A stretch of 64,000 nucleotides of DNA from positions 62,001 through 126,000 of the forward strand of contig CAZHIC010000003.1 in the NCBI GenBank assembly GCA_964532405.1, written 5' to 3'. The stretch is from PALSA-1006 sp964532405. GTDB taxonomy: Bacteria > Pseudomonadota > Gammaproteobacteria > Burkholderiales > Gallionellaceae. The notes under the pieces were generated by a model that worked only from the letters and a program-made list of their open reading frames with translations, made no database searches and had not been told where the DNA came from. This document shows positions 9,431-17,149 of the stretch, piece by piece (within the stretch, counting starts at the first letter, position 1; each line of letters begins with the position of its first letter). Both the position numbers and the translations under genes were made by a program.

Positions 9431-10252
9431 TTACTTAACCCCAATCCCCAGCCACGCATCCGACGAAAGCTTAGTCGGCAACGTCGGCAGCCTCTCTTCA
9501 AGATACTGGATCGCCAGCACTTCCTTCTCCCGCCACGCCGCTTCACCCATACCCTTCTTCATCATCTGAATCGGCGCGCTGCCTTTCACCATATTCGCCC
9601 AGAACTCCGAGATAGATGTCACGGGGAAAGCAGCTTTAGTGATGCTTTGAATTTTCACATCCCCGAATCCGGCATCCAGCATTTCTTGTTTGAACACGTC
9701 CGGGTTTTCCAGCGTGTCGATGGATTTTTGCGGTTCGGAGATTTCGGGTTTGATGGCACGGATCGCGCCGAACATCAGCTGCATGGCTGGTGACTGGTCT
9801 ATCGGCGCCCAGCTGGTGACGGCGATAGTGCCGCCCGGTCTGAGCGTGCGGTAAATTTCGACAAAGCCTTTGCGGCGATCAGGGAAAAACATCAGGCCGA
9901 ACATCGAGAACGCGGCATCGAACATCCCATCCGCATACGGCAGCGCTTGCGCATCGCCGTGTTGAATGGCGATGTTTTTGTGTCCCGCGCGTTCGACGTG
10001 TCGGCGAAAAATGTCGAGCATGGGCGCGGAGAAGTCGATGCCGTGCACAGCGCCCGCCTCGCGCGCCACCATCAGTGCCAGTGTGCCGGGGCCGCAAGCG
10101 ACATCAAGTATCGCCGCACCCGGCTTGAGGTGGGATGCGGCGATAGCCTCTTCGGCGTAATGCGCCAGCATCTGCATCGTGGTCTCGGCATAGCCGCAGG
10201 CGACCAAGTCCCACGGTTCGATGGCGGATAGCATGTTGGGTTGTTTGCTCAT
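9431..10252 (-). CDS. Class I SAM-dependent methyltransferase
   Basis: 273-residue cytosolic methyltransferase of the UbiE/Methyltransf_11 type. The SAM-binding motif I is ILDVACGPGTLAL near residues 48-60. An acidic residue follows in GIDFSAPML, and motif IV-like FDAAFSMFGLMFFPD lies near residue 115. LRPGG marks the post-motif strand. The substrate cannot be deduced. The ATG overlaps the stop codon of the upstream HxlR-type gene (ATGA), so the two are expressed together and the regulator probably controls this enzyme. The frame extends further upstream, but the overlap start is preferred. Confidence 0.85.
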   Translation of the reverse strand: MSKQPNMLSAIEPWDLVACGYAETTMQMLAHYAEEAIAASHLKPGAAILDVACGPGTLALMVAREAGAVHGIDFSAPMLDIFRRHVERAGHKNIAIQHGDAQALPYADGMFDAAFSMFGLMFFPDRRKGFVEIYRTLRPGGTIAVTSWAPIDQSPAMQLMFGAIRAIKPEISEPQKSIDTLENPDVFKQEMLDAGFGDVKIQSITKAAFPVTSISEFWANMVKGSAPIQMMKKGMGEAAWREKEVLAIQYLEERLPTLPTKLSSDAWLGIGVK

Positions 10253-10512
10253 AGGTGCTCCATGGTATTTTTCGAGTCCCGTATATTTACCTGACCCCAA
10301 GCGTATAAGTCCTGCAAAATTGGCTTCAAGGTAATGCCCCGTTCAGTCAAAGAATATTCCGCCCTGGGCGGCACTTCGGGATAGACCTTGCGGTTAATGA
10401 TCCCATCGGATTCCAGCTCGCGCAATTGCTGGGTGAGCATCTTCTGGCTCACGGGCGGGATATTTTTCTTGAGTTCGCCGAAGCGCATCGTCCCCTGAGA
10501 ATAGTGAAGCAA
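10249..10512 (-). CDS. HxlR-family regulator, N-terminally truncated
   Basis: Winged-helix regulator fragment of at most 87 residues. SQGTMRFGELKK, QKMLTQQLRELESDGII, and PPRAEYSLTERG match the recognition helix and wing of HxlR proteins. The family is normally about 110 residues or more and starts with a helix containing an IGGKW-like motif. Here an in-frame TAA lies four codons upstream of the first usable start (TTG), and no other frame restores the missing helix. It is therefore a shortened regulator or a decayed gene, although its stop overlap with the methyltransferase is intact. Confidence 0.6.
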   Translation of the reverse strand: MLHYSQGTMRFGELKKNIPPVSQKMLTQQLRELESDGIINRKVYPEVPPRAEYSLTERGITLKPILQDLYAWGQVNIRDSKNTMEHL

Positions 10513-10701
10513 TTCATTTTACGCAATGCGTAGCACACTCAAAGAGCGTATTAACCCCCATACGCCTCGACCACGTCCTCCACACTACCTACACTTTGCT
10601 AAACCACTCTAAAATAGAGTAACGCGTTACTCCCGACGGCCTGCTAGGCTACAAACCGCACCAAAGAGTGCATTGTTTAACAAACCGATCAGGGAGATCA
10701 C

Positions 10702-11412
10702 ATGTTTAAAAAACTTTCCACTGCCTTGCTGGCAGCTGCGTTTATTTCCGCCCCCGCATTCGCCGATGAACACGAACACGGTGATGTTACCCAGGCTCAA
10801 GCCGTCATCAAAGAAATTCAGGCGGTCGATAACGCCTACATTGCGGCGCACAAGGCCACTTTTTTTCAAGAACTAGCCAAGAGACAACATCCACGAGCCA
10901 CCGTGGTAACCTGTTCTGATTCGCGCGTGCATACCAATATGTTAGGCAATACCCCTGAAGGTGATTTGTTCATGGTGCGCGACATCGGCAACCAGCTGGC
11001 AACCGCCAAAGGGTCTGTGCAATACGGTGTGAATCATCTGGCGTCCTCATTGCTGATTTTCATCGGCCATTCATCTTGCGGAGCGATCAACGCGGCCAGT
11101 GGTGACTACTCTACTTTGGAAGATCCCATCAAGAAAGAACTGGATACCATCAGCATTAGCAAAGGCGGTAGCAACATCGACGGCGTGAAAATCAATGTCA
11201 ATAACCAAGTTGCAGCCGCGCTCAAAGAATTCGCTGATAAGGTGAAGGGCGGAGAGCTGCTGGTCGTTGGTGCTGTGTATGATTTTACCGACGATATGAA
11301 ACAAGGCGCAGGCAAGCTCAACATCATCAACGTCAACGGAGATACCGACGCTGCAAAAATCAAGACTGCGCTATCTGCAAAACTGGCAGCGAGTGAACAC
11401 GCGCATCACTAA
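10702..11412 (+). CDS. Periplasmic beta-carbonic anhydrase
   Basis: 236-residue precursor. Residues 1-21 form a Sec signal peptide (MFKKLSTALLAAAFISAPAFA). The mature part is a beta-class carbonic anhydrase. CSDSRV near residue 72 gives the first Cys and the Asp-Arg dyad, and GHSSCG near 121-126 gives the His and second Cys zinc ligands. The enzyme interconverts CO2 and bicarbonate outside the cytoplasm. The N-terminus of the mature form and the C-terminus are His-rich (DEHEHGD, SEHAHH). A GGGAG ribosome site precedes the ATG, and a strong terminator follows. Confidence 0.93.
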   Translation: MFKKLSTALLAAAFISAPAFADEHEHGDVTQAQAVIKEIQAVDNAYIAAHKATFFQELAKRQHPRATVVTCSDSRVHTNMLGNTPEGDLFMVRDIGNQLATAKGSVQYGVNHLASSLLIFIGHSSCGAINAASGDYSTLEDPIKKELDTISISKGGSNIDGVKINVNNQVAAALKEFADKVKGGELLVVGAVYDFTDDMKQGAGKLNIINVNGDTDAAKIKTALSAKLAASEHAHH

Positions 11413-11427
11413 ATTCTCAAACACTCT

Positions 11428-11459
11428 AAAAAATGGCGGCTTTCGAGCCGCCATTTTTT
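11428..11459 (+). terminator. Intrinsic terminator after carbonic anhydrase gene
   Basis: AAAAAATGGCGGC/GCCGCCATTTTTT hairpin with a short TTTCGA loop and a T run. It is symmetrical enough to act in both directions, but the downstream minus-strand gene ends 200 bases away, so it mainly serves the plus-strand gene. Confidence 0.92.
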
Positions 11460-11476
11460 GTTCAACTATCTAATTT

Positions 11477-11559
11477 AACCCAGATTGTCCATTAGAACCC
11501 GGAGCCCTTGTGGGAGCTCGATAAGTCGAGCTCCCACATGCCAATGGACAATCCGGGTT
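11477..11559. repeat. Nested palindromic repeat
   Basis: Outer arms AACCCAGATTGTCCATT and AATGGACAATCCGGGTT are inverted copies with one mismatch. Inside them is a perfect 12-base dyad TGTGGGAGCTCG/CGAGCTCCCACA. The outer arm sequence (CCATTAGAAC, GGACAATCCGGG) resembles the tail of the repeats at 20675-20775 and 35731-35836 (TAATGAACAATCCGGG-like), suggesting a shared end module. Confidence 0.8.
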
Positions 11560-11578
11560 TAACCACTTCCAAGCTCGC

Positions 11579-11656
11579 GTAGGATGGGTTGAGCAACGCG
11601 ATACCCATCGTTTTGAGTTTTTTATGTTGGGTATCGCTACGCTCCACCCAACCTAC
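11579..11656. repeat. Palindromic repeat, GTAGGxTGGGT type
   Basis: GTAGGATGGGTTGAGCAACG at the left and the inverted CGCTACGCTCCACCCAACCT with AC at the right form an imperfect dyad of about 29-base arms around an AT-rich centre. It sits directly downstream of the TSUP permease stop and could fold as a terminator-like structure in that direction. Confidence 0.75.
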
Positions 11657-11668
11657 CACTGTTTCACG

Positions 11669-12466
11669 TTAACCCAATGCTTTTAACAACAATTTCGCCG
11701 CCAGTCCCAGCAGTAGCACCGCAAACAATTTGCGCAGTACCGCCACATTCGTGCGATGCGCGGTCTTTGCACCTATGGGTGCGGTAATGACGCTGGCGAG
11801 TGCGCAGCCCAGCATGGCGGGTAGGTAGACATAGCCCAAGCTTGAGGGAGGCAGGTTGGCGGCGTGCAGGCCGGTGAGAATGTAGCCCAAGGTGCCGCCG
11901 ATGGCGATGGGAAAGCCGATGGCGGAAGCGGTGCCAATAGCGTGGCGTATCGGCACATTGCACCAGATGAGAAAAGGAACGGTCAGTGTGCCGCCGCCGA
12001 CGGAGACCAGCGTGCTCAACCATCCCGTGAAGATTCCCATGAGCGTCATGCCCACCATGCCGGGCAGTTGGCGTGATGCGTGCGGACGCACGTCGAGCAA
12101 TATCTGCGCTGCCGCGAAGCATATAAACAGCGAGAAAAAAATGGTCAGAAAATGCGGCGAGATGCTCGCGGCGACCAGTGAGCCGATGGCGGTGCCTAGC
12201 AGGATGCCGGGACTGATGCTGAAAACGATGCGCCAATTTACTGCGCCGTGCTGGTGGTGCTTGTGGGTACTGGCGATGGAGGTAAACAGGATGACGGACA
12301 TCGCGCTGCCCAGCGCCAGATGCATGGCGTGTTCAGCGGGGAAGCGCTGCGCCTCGAACAATATCAACAACACGGGAACCAACACCGTACCACCACCGAG
12401 GCCGAACATGCCGCCGAGAAATCCGGCAACTGCGCCCAGCACCAGATAGGCGGCGTACCACTCCAT
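11669..12466 (-). CDS. TauE/SafE (TSUP) family permease
   Basis: Inner-membrane protein of 265 residues with about eight hydrophobic segments. It carries the family glycine-rich motifs GFLGGMFGLGGGTVLVPVL near residue 16 and the repeat GWLSTLVSVGGGTLTVPFL near residue 155. Family members export or import sulfite, sulfoacetate or other organosulfur anions. The substrate here is not evident. Start and stop interlock with the upstream EVE gene (TAATG), so the two form an operon. Both lie downstream of 6S RNA and zapA but are separated from them by a terminator. Confidence 0.9.
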   Translation of the reverse strand: MEWYAAYLVLGAVAGFLGGMFGLGGGTVLVPVLLILFEAQRFPAEHAMHLALGSAMSVILFTSIASTHKHHQHGAVNWRIVFSISPGILLGTAIGSLVAASISPHFLTIFFSLFICFAAAQILLDVRPHASRQLPGMVGMTLMGIFTGWLSTLVSVGGGTLTVPFLIWCNVPIRHAIGTASAIGFPIAIGGTLGYILTGLHAANLPPSSLGYVYLPAMLGCALASVITAPIGAKTAHRTNVAVLRKLFAVLLLGLAAKLLLKALG

Positions 12467-12930
12467 TAGTCGTGTACCAAGCGCGCGTTAATGAATGCCC
12501 ACTCTGCCGGATCGAGCGGGGTGATGGAGAGGCGGTTGCCGCGCTGTAAAGTGCGCATGTTTTCCAGTTCGAGATGTTGGCGCAATTCGTCGAGCGGAAT
12601 GAGCGCGATCTTCTTCACCAGTTGCACATCCACGTTGAACCAGCGCGGCGTTTCCTGCGTGGCCTTGGGGTCGAAGTATTTGCTTTTCGGGTCGAACTGC
12701 GTGGCGTCGGGATAGGCGAGCGCACTGACTTTGGCGATGCCGGCAATGCCCGGCTGTTTGCAGTTGGAATGATAGAACAGCACGCCGTCGCCGACACTCA
12801 TCTGCCGGTGCATAAAATTGCGCGCCTGATAGTTGCGCACGCCGTACCAAGCCACGCTTTGATTCGGCAGCGCGGCGAGGTCGTCGATGCTGCAATCGGT
12901 GGGTTCGGATTTCATCAGCCAGTAGCGCAT
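12466..12930 (-). CDS. EVE domain protein
   Basis: 154-residue single-domain EVE (PUA-like) protein: starts MRYWLMKSEP and contains WYGVRNYQARNFM, GDGVLFYHSNC and PRWFNVDVQLV, all standard for the family. EVE domains bind modified bases in RNA or DNA; some are fused to restriction enzymes, but stand-alone ones such as this are widespread. The ATG at 12930 is chosen because conserved residues begin exactly there; the longer frame runs into the terminator. Its stop overlaps the start of the permease gene by one base. Confidence 0.92.
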   Translation of the reverse strand: MRYWLMKSEPTDCSIDDLAALPNQSVAWYGVRNYQARNFMHRQMSVGDGVLFYHSNCKQPGIAGIAKVSALAYPDATQFDPKSKYFDPKATQETPRWFNVDVQLVKKIALIPLDELRQHLELENMRTLQRGNRLSITPLDPAEWAFINARLVHD

Positions 12931-12941
12931 GTTCTTTCCAC

Positions 12942-12974
12942 AAAAGAAAAGTGCGACCCCGAAAGATCGCACTG
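12942..12974 (-). terminator. Intrinsic terminator after 6S RNA
   Basis: On the minus strand AGTGCGA, a ten-base loop and TCGCACT are followed by TTTTCTTTTG. It lies just beyond the 6S RNA and before the EVE start, ending the zapA/6S transcript. Confidence 0.85.
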
Positions 12975-12981
12975 AAATAAA

Positions 12982-13158
12982 GCCCCCGCCTGTGCCGTTG
13001 ACTCAATGTCTTGAACCTGGGTTCAAGTGGGTCGGTTCCCGGTTACATCAGGTGCATCCGCGAGGGACGCTCACAACAGTAACTTGAATGGGGCGCAACC
13101 TAAGCGTTAGCTCATTGGTTCAAAGAATTATGAATCTGACGAACACCGCAGGGGCAAA
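12982..13158 (-). ncRNA. ssrS: 6S RNA
   Basis: The minus strand here contains the features of betaproteobacterial 6S RNA, the regulator that binds sigma-70 RNA polymerase in stationary phase. A 5' arm GCCCCTGCGGTGTTCG can pair with the 3' arm GGCACAGGCGGGGGC to close the long rod. The hallmark TTGAACCCAGGTTCAAG hairpin lies near 13010-13030. Position directly downstream of zapA is the conserved location in proteobacteria. Exact ends are estimated from the closing stem. Confidence 0.85.
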
Positions 13159-13161
13159 CTC

Positions 13162-13476
13162 TTAAAACAACTTATCCTGATCCGCTAAAGCCTCATCGAT
13201 TGTTGCCTGCATAGTTTGCATTCTACGCTTGTATTCGCCCATATCAACCCCACTGCCCAGTCGGGTAGAAAGAAACTCGTGGGCGATGTTGAGCGCCGCC
13301 ATAATGGCGATCCGCTCCACCGAAGCGATTTTTCCGGCATCGCGAATTTCACCCATCTTTTTGTCGAGATATGCGGCCGCTTCAAGCAGCTCCGCTTTTT
13401 CATCTTCCGGGCACGCGACGCGAAACTCGCGGTCAAGTATCTTTACATCCAGCGCGTGTACTTTGTTACCGCTCAT
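13162..13476 (-). CDS. zapA: Cell division protein ZapA
   Basis: 104-residue cytosolic protein that promotes FtsZ bundling at midcell. The start MSGNKVHALDVKILDREFRVAC, the LLEAAAYLDKKM segment and ERIAIMAALNIAHEFL are typical of ZapA; the C-terminal half is a coiled coil. The ATG at 13476 overlaps the stop of the upstream zapB-like gene (ATGA). The longer upstream frame is not supported. Directly followed by 6S RNA, the classic order. Confidence 0.94.
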   Translation of the reverse strand: MSGNKVHALDVKILDREFRVACPEDEKAELLEAAAYLDKKMGEIRDAGKIASVERIAIMAALNIAHEFLSTRLGSGVDMGEYKRRMQTMQATIDEALADQDKLF

Positions 13477-13673
13477 ATTTTCTCTTCGGGAAGTTTGGCC
13501 AGAACGTGTTCCAAGCGCAATTTGGCGCCGTTGATCTTGTCCTCGCTCTGGCGGGCATGGCTGAGTGCTTCGGCGAGGTCTTGACGCAACTGATGGTTCT
13601 CGGCGCGCATACACTTGGTCAATTGCACCAATTGAGCGAGTTTGTTCTCTAATGTGTTTAGTTCACCTTGCAT
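13473..13673 (-). CDS. ZapB-like coiled-coil protein (TIGR02449 type)
   Basis: Protein of 66 residues predicted to be almost entirely coiled coil (heptad-rich, LNTLENKLAQLVQLTK onward). Small proteins of this kind precede zapA in many beta- and gammaproteobacteria and are thought to act with it in divisome assembly. The ATG at 13673 is preferred over a GTG three codons upstream. The stop overlaps zapA. The family name is recalled from gene order and length. Confidence 0.8.
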   Translation of the reverse strand: MQGELNTLENKLAQLVQLTKCMRAENHQLRQDLAEALSHARQSEDKINGAKLRLEHVLAKLPEEKI

Positions 13674-13787
13674 GGCGCGCACTATAGTTTAAAAAATCCT
13701 GTCAAGTCAAACGCTAACAAAGGATTGTGCAAGTATTTTGACGAACAATGAGTCTGCGCTGCGGCTCTGCTACAATGCGCGCCGCTT

Positions 13788-13952
13788 CAAGGTGCTGCCT
13801 GATTTGCGTCAGACAGTTAAACGGGAAACAGGTGATATGCCTGTGCTGCCCCCGCAACGGTAAGCAAGTGTGGATTTGCCAATAGGCCACTGTGAGCAAT
13901 CATGGGAAGGCGGTAAATCAAGACTTGCGAGCCCGGATACCGGCCTGGGAGT
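13788..13952 (+). promoter_or_regulatory. Cobalamin riboswitch (AdoCbl type)
   Basis: Classic B12-element boxes occur in order: the AACGGGAAACAGGTG segment near 13827, the core GCTGCCCCCGCAACGGTAAGC at about 13847-13866, GCCACTG near 13886, GGGAAGGCGG near 13903, and GACTTGCGAGCCCGGATACCGG to 13943. It stands 130 bases upstream of btuB. It should switch off expression of btuB and probably the whole cob operon when adenosylcobalamin is plentiful. A long-range dyad GCTGGAGC (near 13986) / GCTCCAGC (near 14045) in the leader may form part of the expression platform. Confidence 0.95.
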
Positions 13953-14084
13953 AAGTTAGGAAATGCTGCGGGAGGCGCATGGACGGCTGGAGCTTTTGCG
14001 TTTCCGCCTTCTGTTTGCTTCTGCGGTATTTCCTGTTTTGTAACGCTCCAGCGGGGACGCTTGGAGCTTATTCGGGAAGCTCAA

Positions 14085-15908
14085 ATGAAACACAAGCAAC
14101 TTTTTGCCGCACTGCTGTGCGCGATTTCTCCTTTGGCGCAAGCCGCAACCGAAACACTCGATGAAGTGGTGGTCACCGCCACGCGCACCGCGCAAGCGGC
14201 GGATGCCTCGCTGGCATCCGTTACCGTCATCACACGCAAGGACATTGAACATCTGCAGGCGCAATCCTTGCCGGAGGTGTTGCGCGGCGTGGCGGGTCTG
14301 ACGCTCAGCAATAACGGCGGCGCAGGCAAGGTCACTTCGGTGTTTCTGCGCGGCAGCAATGCCGACCATGTGCTGGTGTTGATCGACGGCATCAAGGTCG
14401 GCTCGGCAACTTTGGGCACCGCCTCGTTTCAGGATATTCCCGTCGCGCAAATCGAACGTATTGAAATCGTGCGCGGCCCGCGCGCCAGCCTGTACGGCTC
14501 GGAAGCCATCGGCGGCGTGATCCAGATTTTCACGCGCAAGGGCGGCGGCGCGTTGACTCCCTCGGCGAGTTTTACGGCGGGAAGTTATGGCACGTATAAC
14601 TCGGCGGTGGGCTTGCGCGGTGGCGGCGAACAAGGCTGGTTTAACGCAAAAATAAATCAGCAAAACACGACCGGTTTCAACGCCTGTCGCGGCAGTTTGA
14701 CGGCCGGATGTTTTACGATCGAACCCGACAACGACGGCTATCACAACACGTCTCTCGGCTTGAACGGCGGCTATCGTTTTGACAGCGGATTGATTGCCGA
14801 CGCGCAAGTGCTGCGCGCCAACAGCACCAACCAATTCGACGGCTCATCACAAAATGAAGCTACAGGCGTACAACAAGTCATCGGCAGTTCGTTGAAATAT
14901 TCGCCACTGCGGGCTTGGAATATGACGGTGCGCGCGGGCAGCAGTCAGGATAATTCAAACAATTATTTGAACAGCGTATTCAAATCCCGCTTCAACTCGC
15001 AACGCGACAGCCTGTCATGGCAGAACGACGTGGCGGTGAATGCCGATCATTTGCTCACCGCAGGATTGGACTATCAGAATGACCGCGTCGACAGCACCAC
15101 GCTGTACGCTCAAACCGCGCGCAACAACAATGCGGTGTTCGGACAATATCAGGGGAATTTTGGCGCACACAGCGTGCAGGCCAGCGCACGTCACGATAAC
15201 AACCAGCAATTCGGCGGGCATGACACCAGCGGTTTGGGCTACGGCTACGCGCTGAGTGAAGCCACGCGGCTAACCGCAAGTTACGGCACGGCATTTAAAT
15301 CGCCCACATTTAACCAGCTGTATTACCCCGGATTCGGCAACGCAAACTTGCGTCCCGAATTGGCCAGCAGTGTTGAGTTGGGTATAGCGGGACTGGCGGC
15401 ACTGGGCAAATGGTCGGTCAATGCCTATCAAACCGATGTGACCGATTTGATCGGTTTTGATGCCACCTTTAATCCGGTCAACATTGATAGCGCGCGCTTG
15501 CAAGGGGTGGAAGCCCAACTTAAAACACAACTCGACGCTTGGGATATCAACACCACGTTGACCCTGCAAGATCCGCGTCAAACTTCCGGTGTAAATAATG
15601 GCAAGTTGCTGAATCGTCGCCCCACCGAAACGATTAGAGTTGAAGTGGCGCACGACTTTGGCGACTATCGCGTCGCCAGTTCGCTATATGCCGAAGGTCG
15701 CCGTTTCGATGATCTGGCCAATACGCCAAGCAAAGAACTGCCCGGCTACGGTTTGCTGGATGTGCGTGCCGAATATCGCATCGCGCCGGAATGGCAACTG
15801 CAAGGCCGTCTGGACAATCTGCTCGACAAGCAATACGAGACTGCGCAATTCTATAATCAGGCGGGTCGCGGGTTATACTTGACGCTGAATTATCAGGCCA
15901 AGAACTAG
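14085..15908 (+). CDS. btuB: TonB-dependent vitamin B12 receptor BtuB
   Basis: Outer-membrane receptor that imports cobalamin with TonB energy. 607 residues: a signal peptide (MKHKQLFAALLCAISPLAQA), a TonB box ETLDEVVVTATR just after it, and a plug domain with the LRGVAGLTLS and VLVLIDGIKVG segments and the IERIEIVRGPRASLYGSEAIGGVI signature. A 22-strand barrel follows, ending in LYLTLNYQAKN. The ATG at 14085 is chosen because it has a GGGAAG ribosome site and begins the signal peptide; the frame also extends to a TTG at 14061. The cobalamin riboswitch upstream supports the substrate. Confidence 0.94.
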   Translation: MKHKQLFAALLCAISPLAQAATETLDEVVVTATRTAQAADASLASVTVITRKDIEHLQAQSLPEVLRGVAGLTLSNNGGAGKVTSVFLRGSNADHVLVLIDGIKVGSATLGTASFQDIPVAQIERIEIVRGPRASLYGSEAIGGVIQIFTRKGGGALTPSASFTAGSYGTYNSAVGLRGGGEQGWFNAKINQQNTTGFNACRGSLTAGCFTIEPDNDGYHNTSLGLNGGYRFDSGLIADAQVLRANSTNQFDGSSQNEATGVQQVIGSSLKYSPLRAWNMTVRAGSSQDNSNNYLNSVFKSRFNSQRDSLSWQNDVAVNADHLLTAGLDYQNDRVDSTTLYAQTARNNNAVFGQYQGNFGAHSVQASARHDNNQQFGGHDTSGLGYGYALSEATRLTASYGTAFKSPTFNQLYYPGFGNANLRPELASSVELGIAGLAALGKWSVNAYQTDVTDLIGFDATFNPVNIDSARLQGVEAQLKTQLDAWDINTTLTLQDPRQTSGVNNGKLLNRRPTETIRVEVAHDFGDYRVASSLYAEGRRFDDLANTPSKELPGYGLLDVRAEYRIAPEWQLQGRLDNLLDKQYETAQFYNQAGRGLYLTLNYQAKN

Positions 15909-15975
15909 GTTTTACAGGTTGGGTTACGGCATCAACCCAACCTGTATTTCATCAAAACTTATTAAGGAGAACGAC

Positions 15976-16545
15976 ATGAAATTATTATCGCAACGCCCGG
16001 TGTTAATTGGCATCGGATTGATCGCGTTGATGGCAGCGACGCGCATGCACCATTTCGGCAGCGACCTGCATTTGCCGGACGCATCGCTGGCGGTGTTTCT
16101 ATTGGCCGGTTTTTTTATCTCCAGCCCGGTATTTTTTGGCGCGTTGTTTGTTGAAGCCGCAGTGATCGACTACCTCGCCATCACCCAGTTTGGCGTGAGT
16201 GATTTTTGCGTTACCCCGGCCTACTGGTTCCTGATTCCGACCTATGCCGTGCTGTGGTTTACCGGACGTTACTACGCGCGCATCCATCAACACAGCTTGC
16301 GCAGTCTGGGGGTATTTGCCGGACTCTCCTTTGCGGCAACCAGCGTGGCTTTCCTGATTTCCAATGGCGCGTTCTATCTGTTTTCCGGTCGCTTCCCCGA
16401 CATGGGCATGGCCGAATATACCGGACGTGTGGCGCAATACTATGTGCCGTATTTGAGCGGTGCACTGGTGTATCTGGTTCCTGCGGTCTTGCTGTATGCG
16501 CTGCTCACGCACCGCGCCAACACGCAACATCCAGCGGAGCAATAA
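15976..16545 (+). CDS. btuM: BtuM-like vitamin B12 membrane transporter
   Basis: 189-residue inner-membrane protein with about five or six hydrophobic segments. It resembles BtuM, the solitary ECF-type S-component first characterised in Thiobacillus denitrificans, in which a single membrane Cys ligates the cobalt of cobalamin and decyanates cyanocobalamin. Here the only Cys of the protein is residue 78 (GVSDFCVTPAYWF), close to the position of the functional Cys in that homologue. An AAGGAGA ribosome site fixes the start. It sits between riboswitch-led btuB and cobO, and no btuC/D/F genes are seen, so it likely provides inner-membrane B12 uptake. Confidence 0.8.
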   Translation: MKLLSQRPVLIGIGLIALMAATRMHHFGSDLHLPDASLAVFLLAGFFISSPVFFGALFVEAAVIDYLAITQFGVSDFCVTPAYWFLIPTYAVLWFTGRYYARIHQHSLRSLGVFAGLSFAATSVAFLISNGAFYLFSGRFPDMGMAEYTGRVAQYYVPYLSGALVYLVPAVLLYALLTHRANTQHPAEQ

Positions 16546-16548
16546 GTC

Positions 16549-17148
16549 TTGCCGGATAACAGCGCACAACACCAGCAGCGCATGGCGCGCAAAAAAGCCG
16601 TAATCGATGCGGCGATTACCAAAGCCGATCAGGACAAGGGCTTGCTGCTGGTGCTAACGGGCAACGGCAAGGGCAAATCCAGTTCCGCATTCGGCATGGT
16701 GGCACGCACCTTGGGCTACGGCCTGAAAGTCGGCGTGGCGCAATTCCTCAAGAGCCGTCGCGATACCGGCGAAGAAAATTTCCTCGGCAAGCAGCCCGAT
16801 GTGCAATGGCATGTGCTGGGCGACGGCTTCACCTGGGATACGCAAAATCGCGACGCGGATATCGCCAGCGCACAACGCGGCTGGGCAGTGGCGCAAAGCT
16901 TGTTGCGCGACGCGTCGCTGCATCTGGTGGTGCTGGATGAGCTGACCTATTTGTTGAATTACGGCTATCTGGACGCGCAACAGGTCTGCGCCGATCTGGC
17001 GGCCCGCCCGCCCATGCAGCACGTCGTGATTACCGGTCGCGCCGCGCCGCAATGCCTGCTGGACATCGCCGACACGATCAGCGAGATACAGGATGTCAAG
17101 CACGCTTTTAGATCCGGTGTGCGCGCCCAACCCGGCATCGATTTGTGA
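16549..17148 (+). CDS. cobO: Cob(I)yrinic acid a,c-diamide adenosyltransferase (CobO/BtuR type)
   Basis: Transfers the adenosyl group from ATP to reduced corrinoids. 199 residues with the P-loop GNGKGKSSSAFGMVART near residues 38-54, VAQFLKSRRDTGEE, and the Walker-B-like LVVLDELTYLLNYGYLD near 125-140. The start appears to be TTG at 16549, which has a GGAG ribosome site overlapping the end of btuM. An ATG at 16582 is an alternative but would remove the N-terminal basic helix common in the family. It is tightly spaced with btuM (three bases) and cbiA (one base). Confidence 0.94.
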   Translation: MPDNSAQHQQRMARKKAVIDAAITKADQDKGLLLVLTGNGKGKSSSAFGMVARTLGYGLKVGVAQFLKSRRDTGEENFLGKQPDVQWHVLGDGFTWDTQNRDADIASAQRGWAVAQSLLRDASLHLVVLDELTYLLNYGYLDAQQVCADLAARPPMQHVVITGRAAPQCLLDIADTISEIQDVKHAFRSGVRAQPGIDL

Positions 17149-17149
17149 T

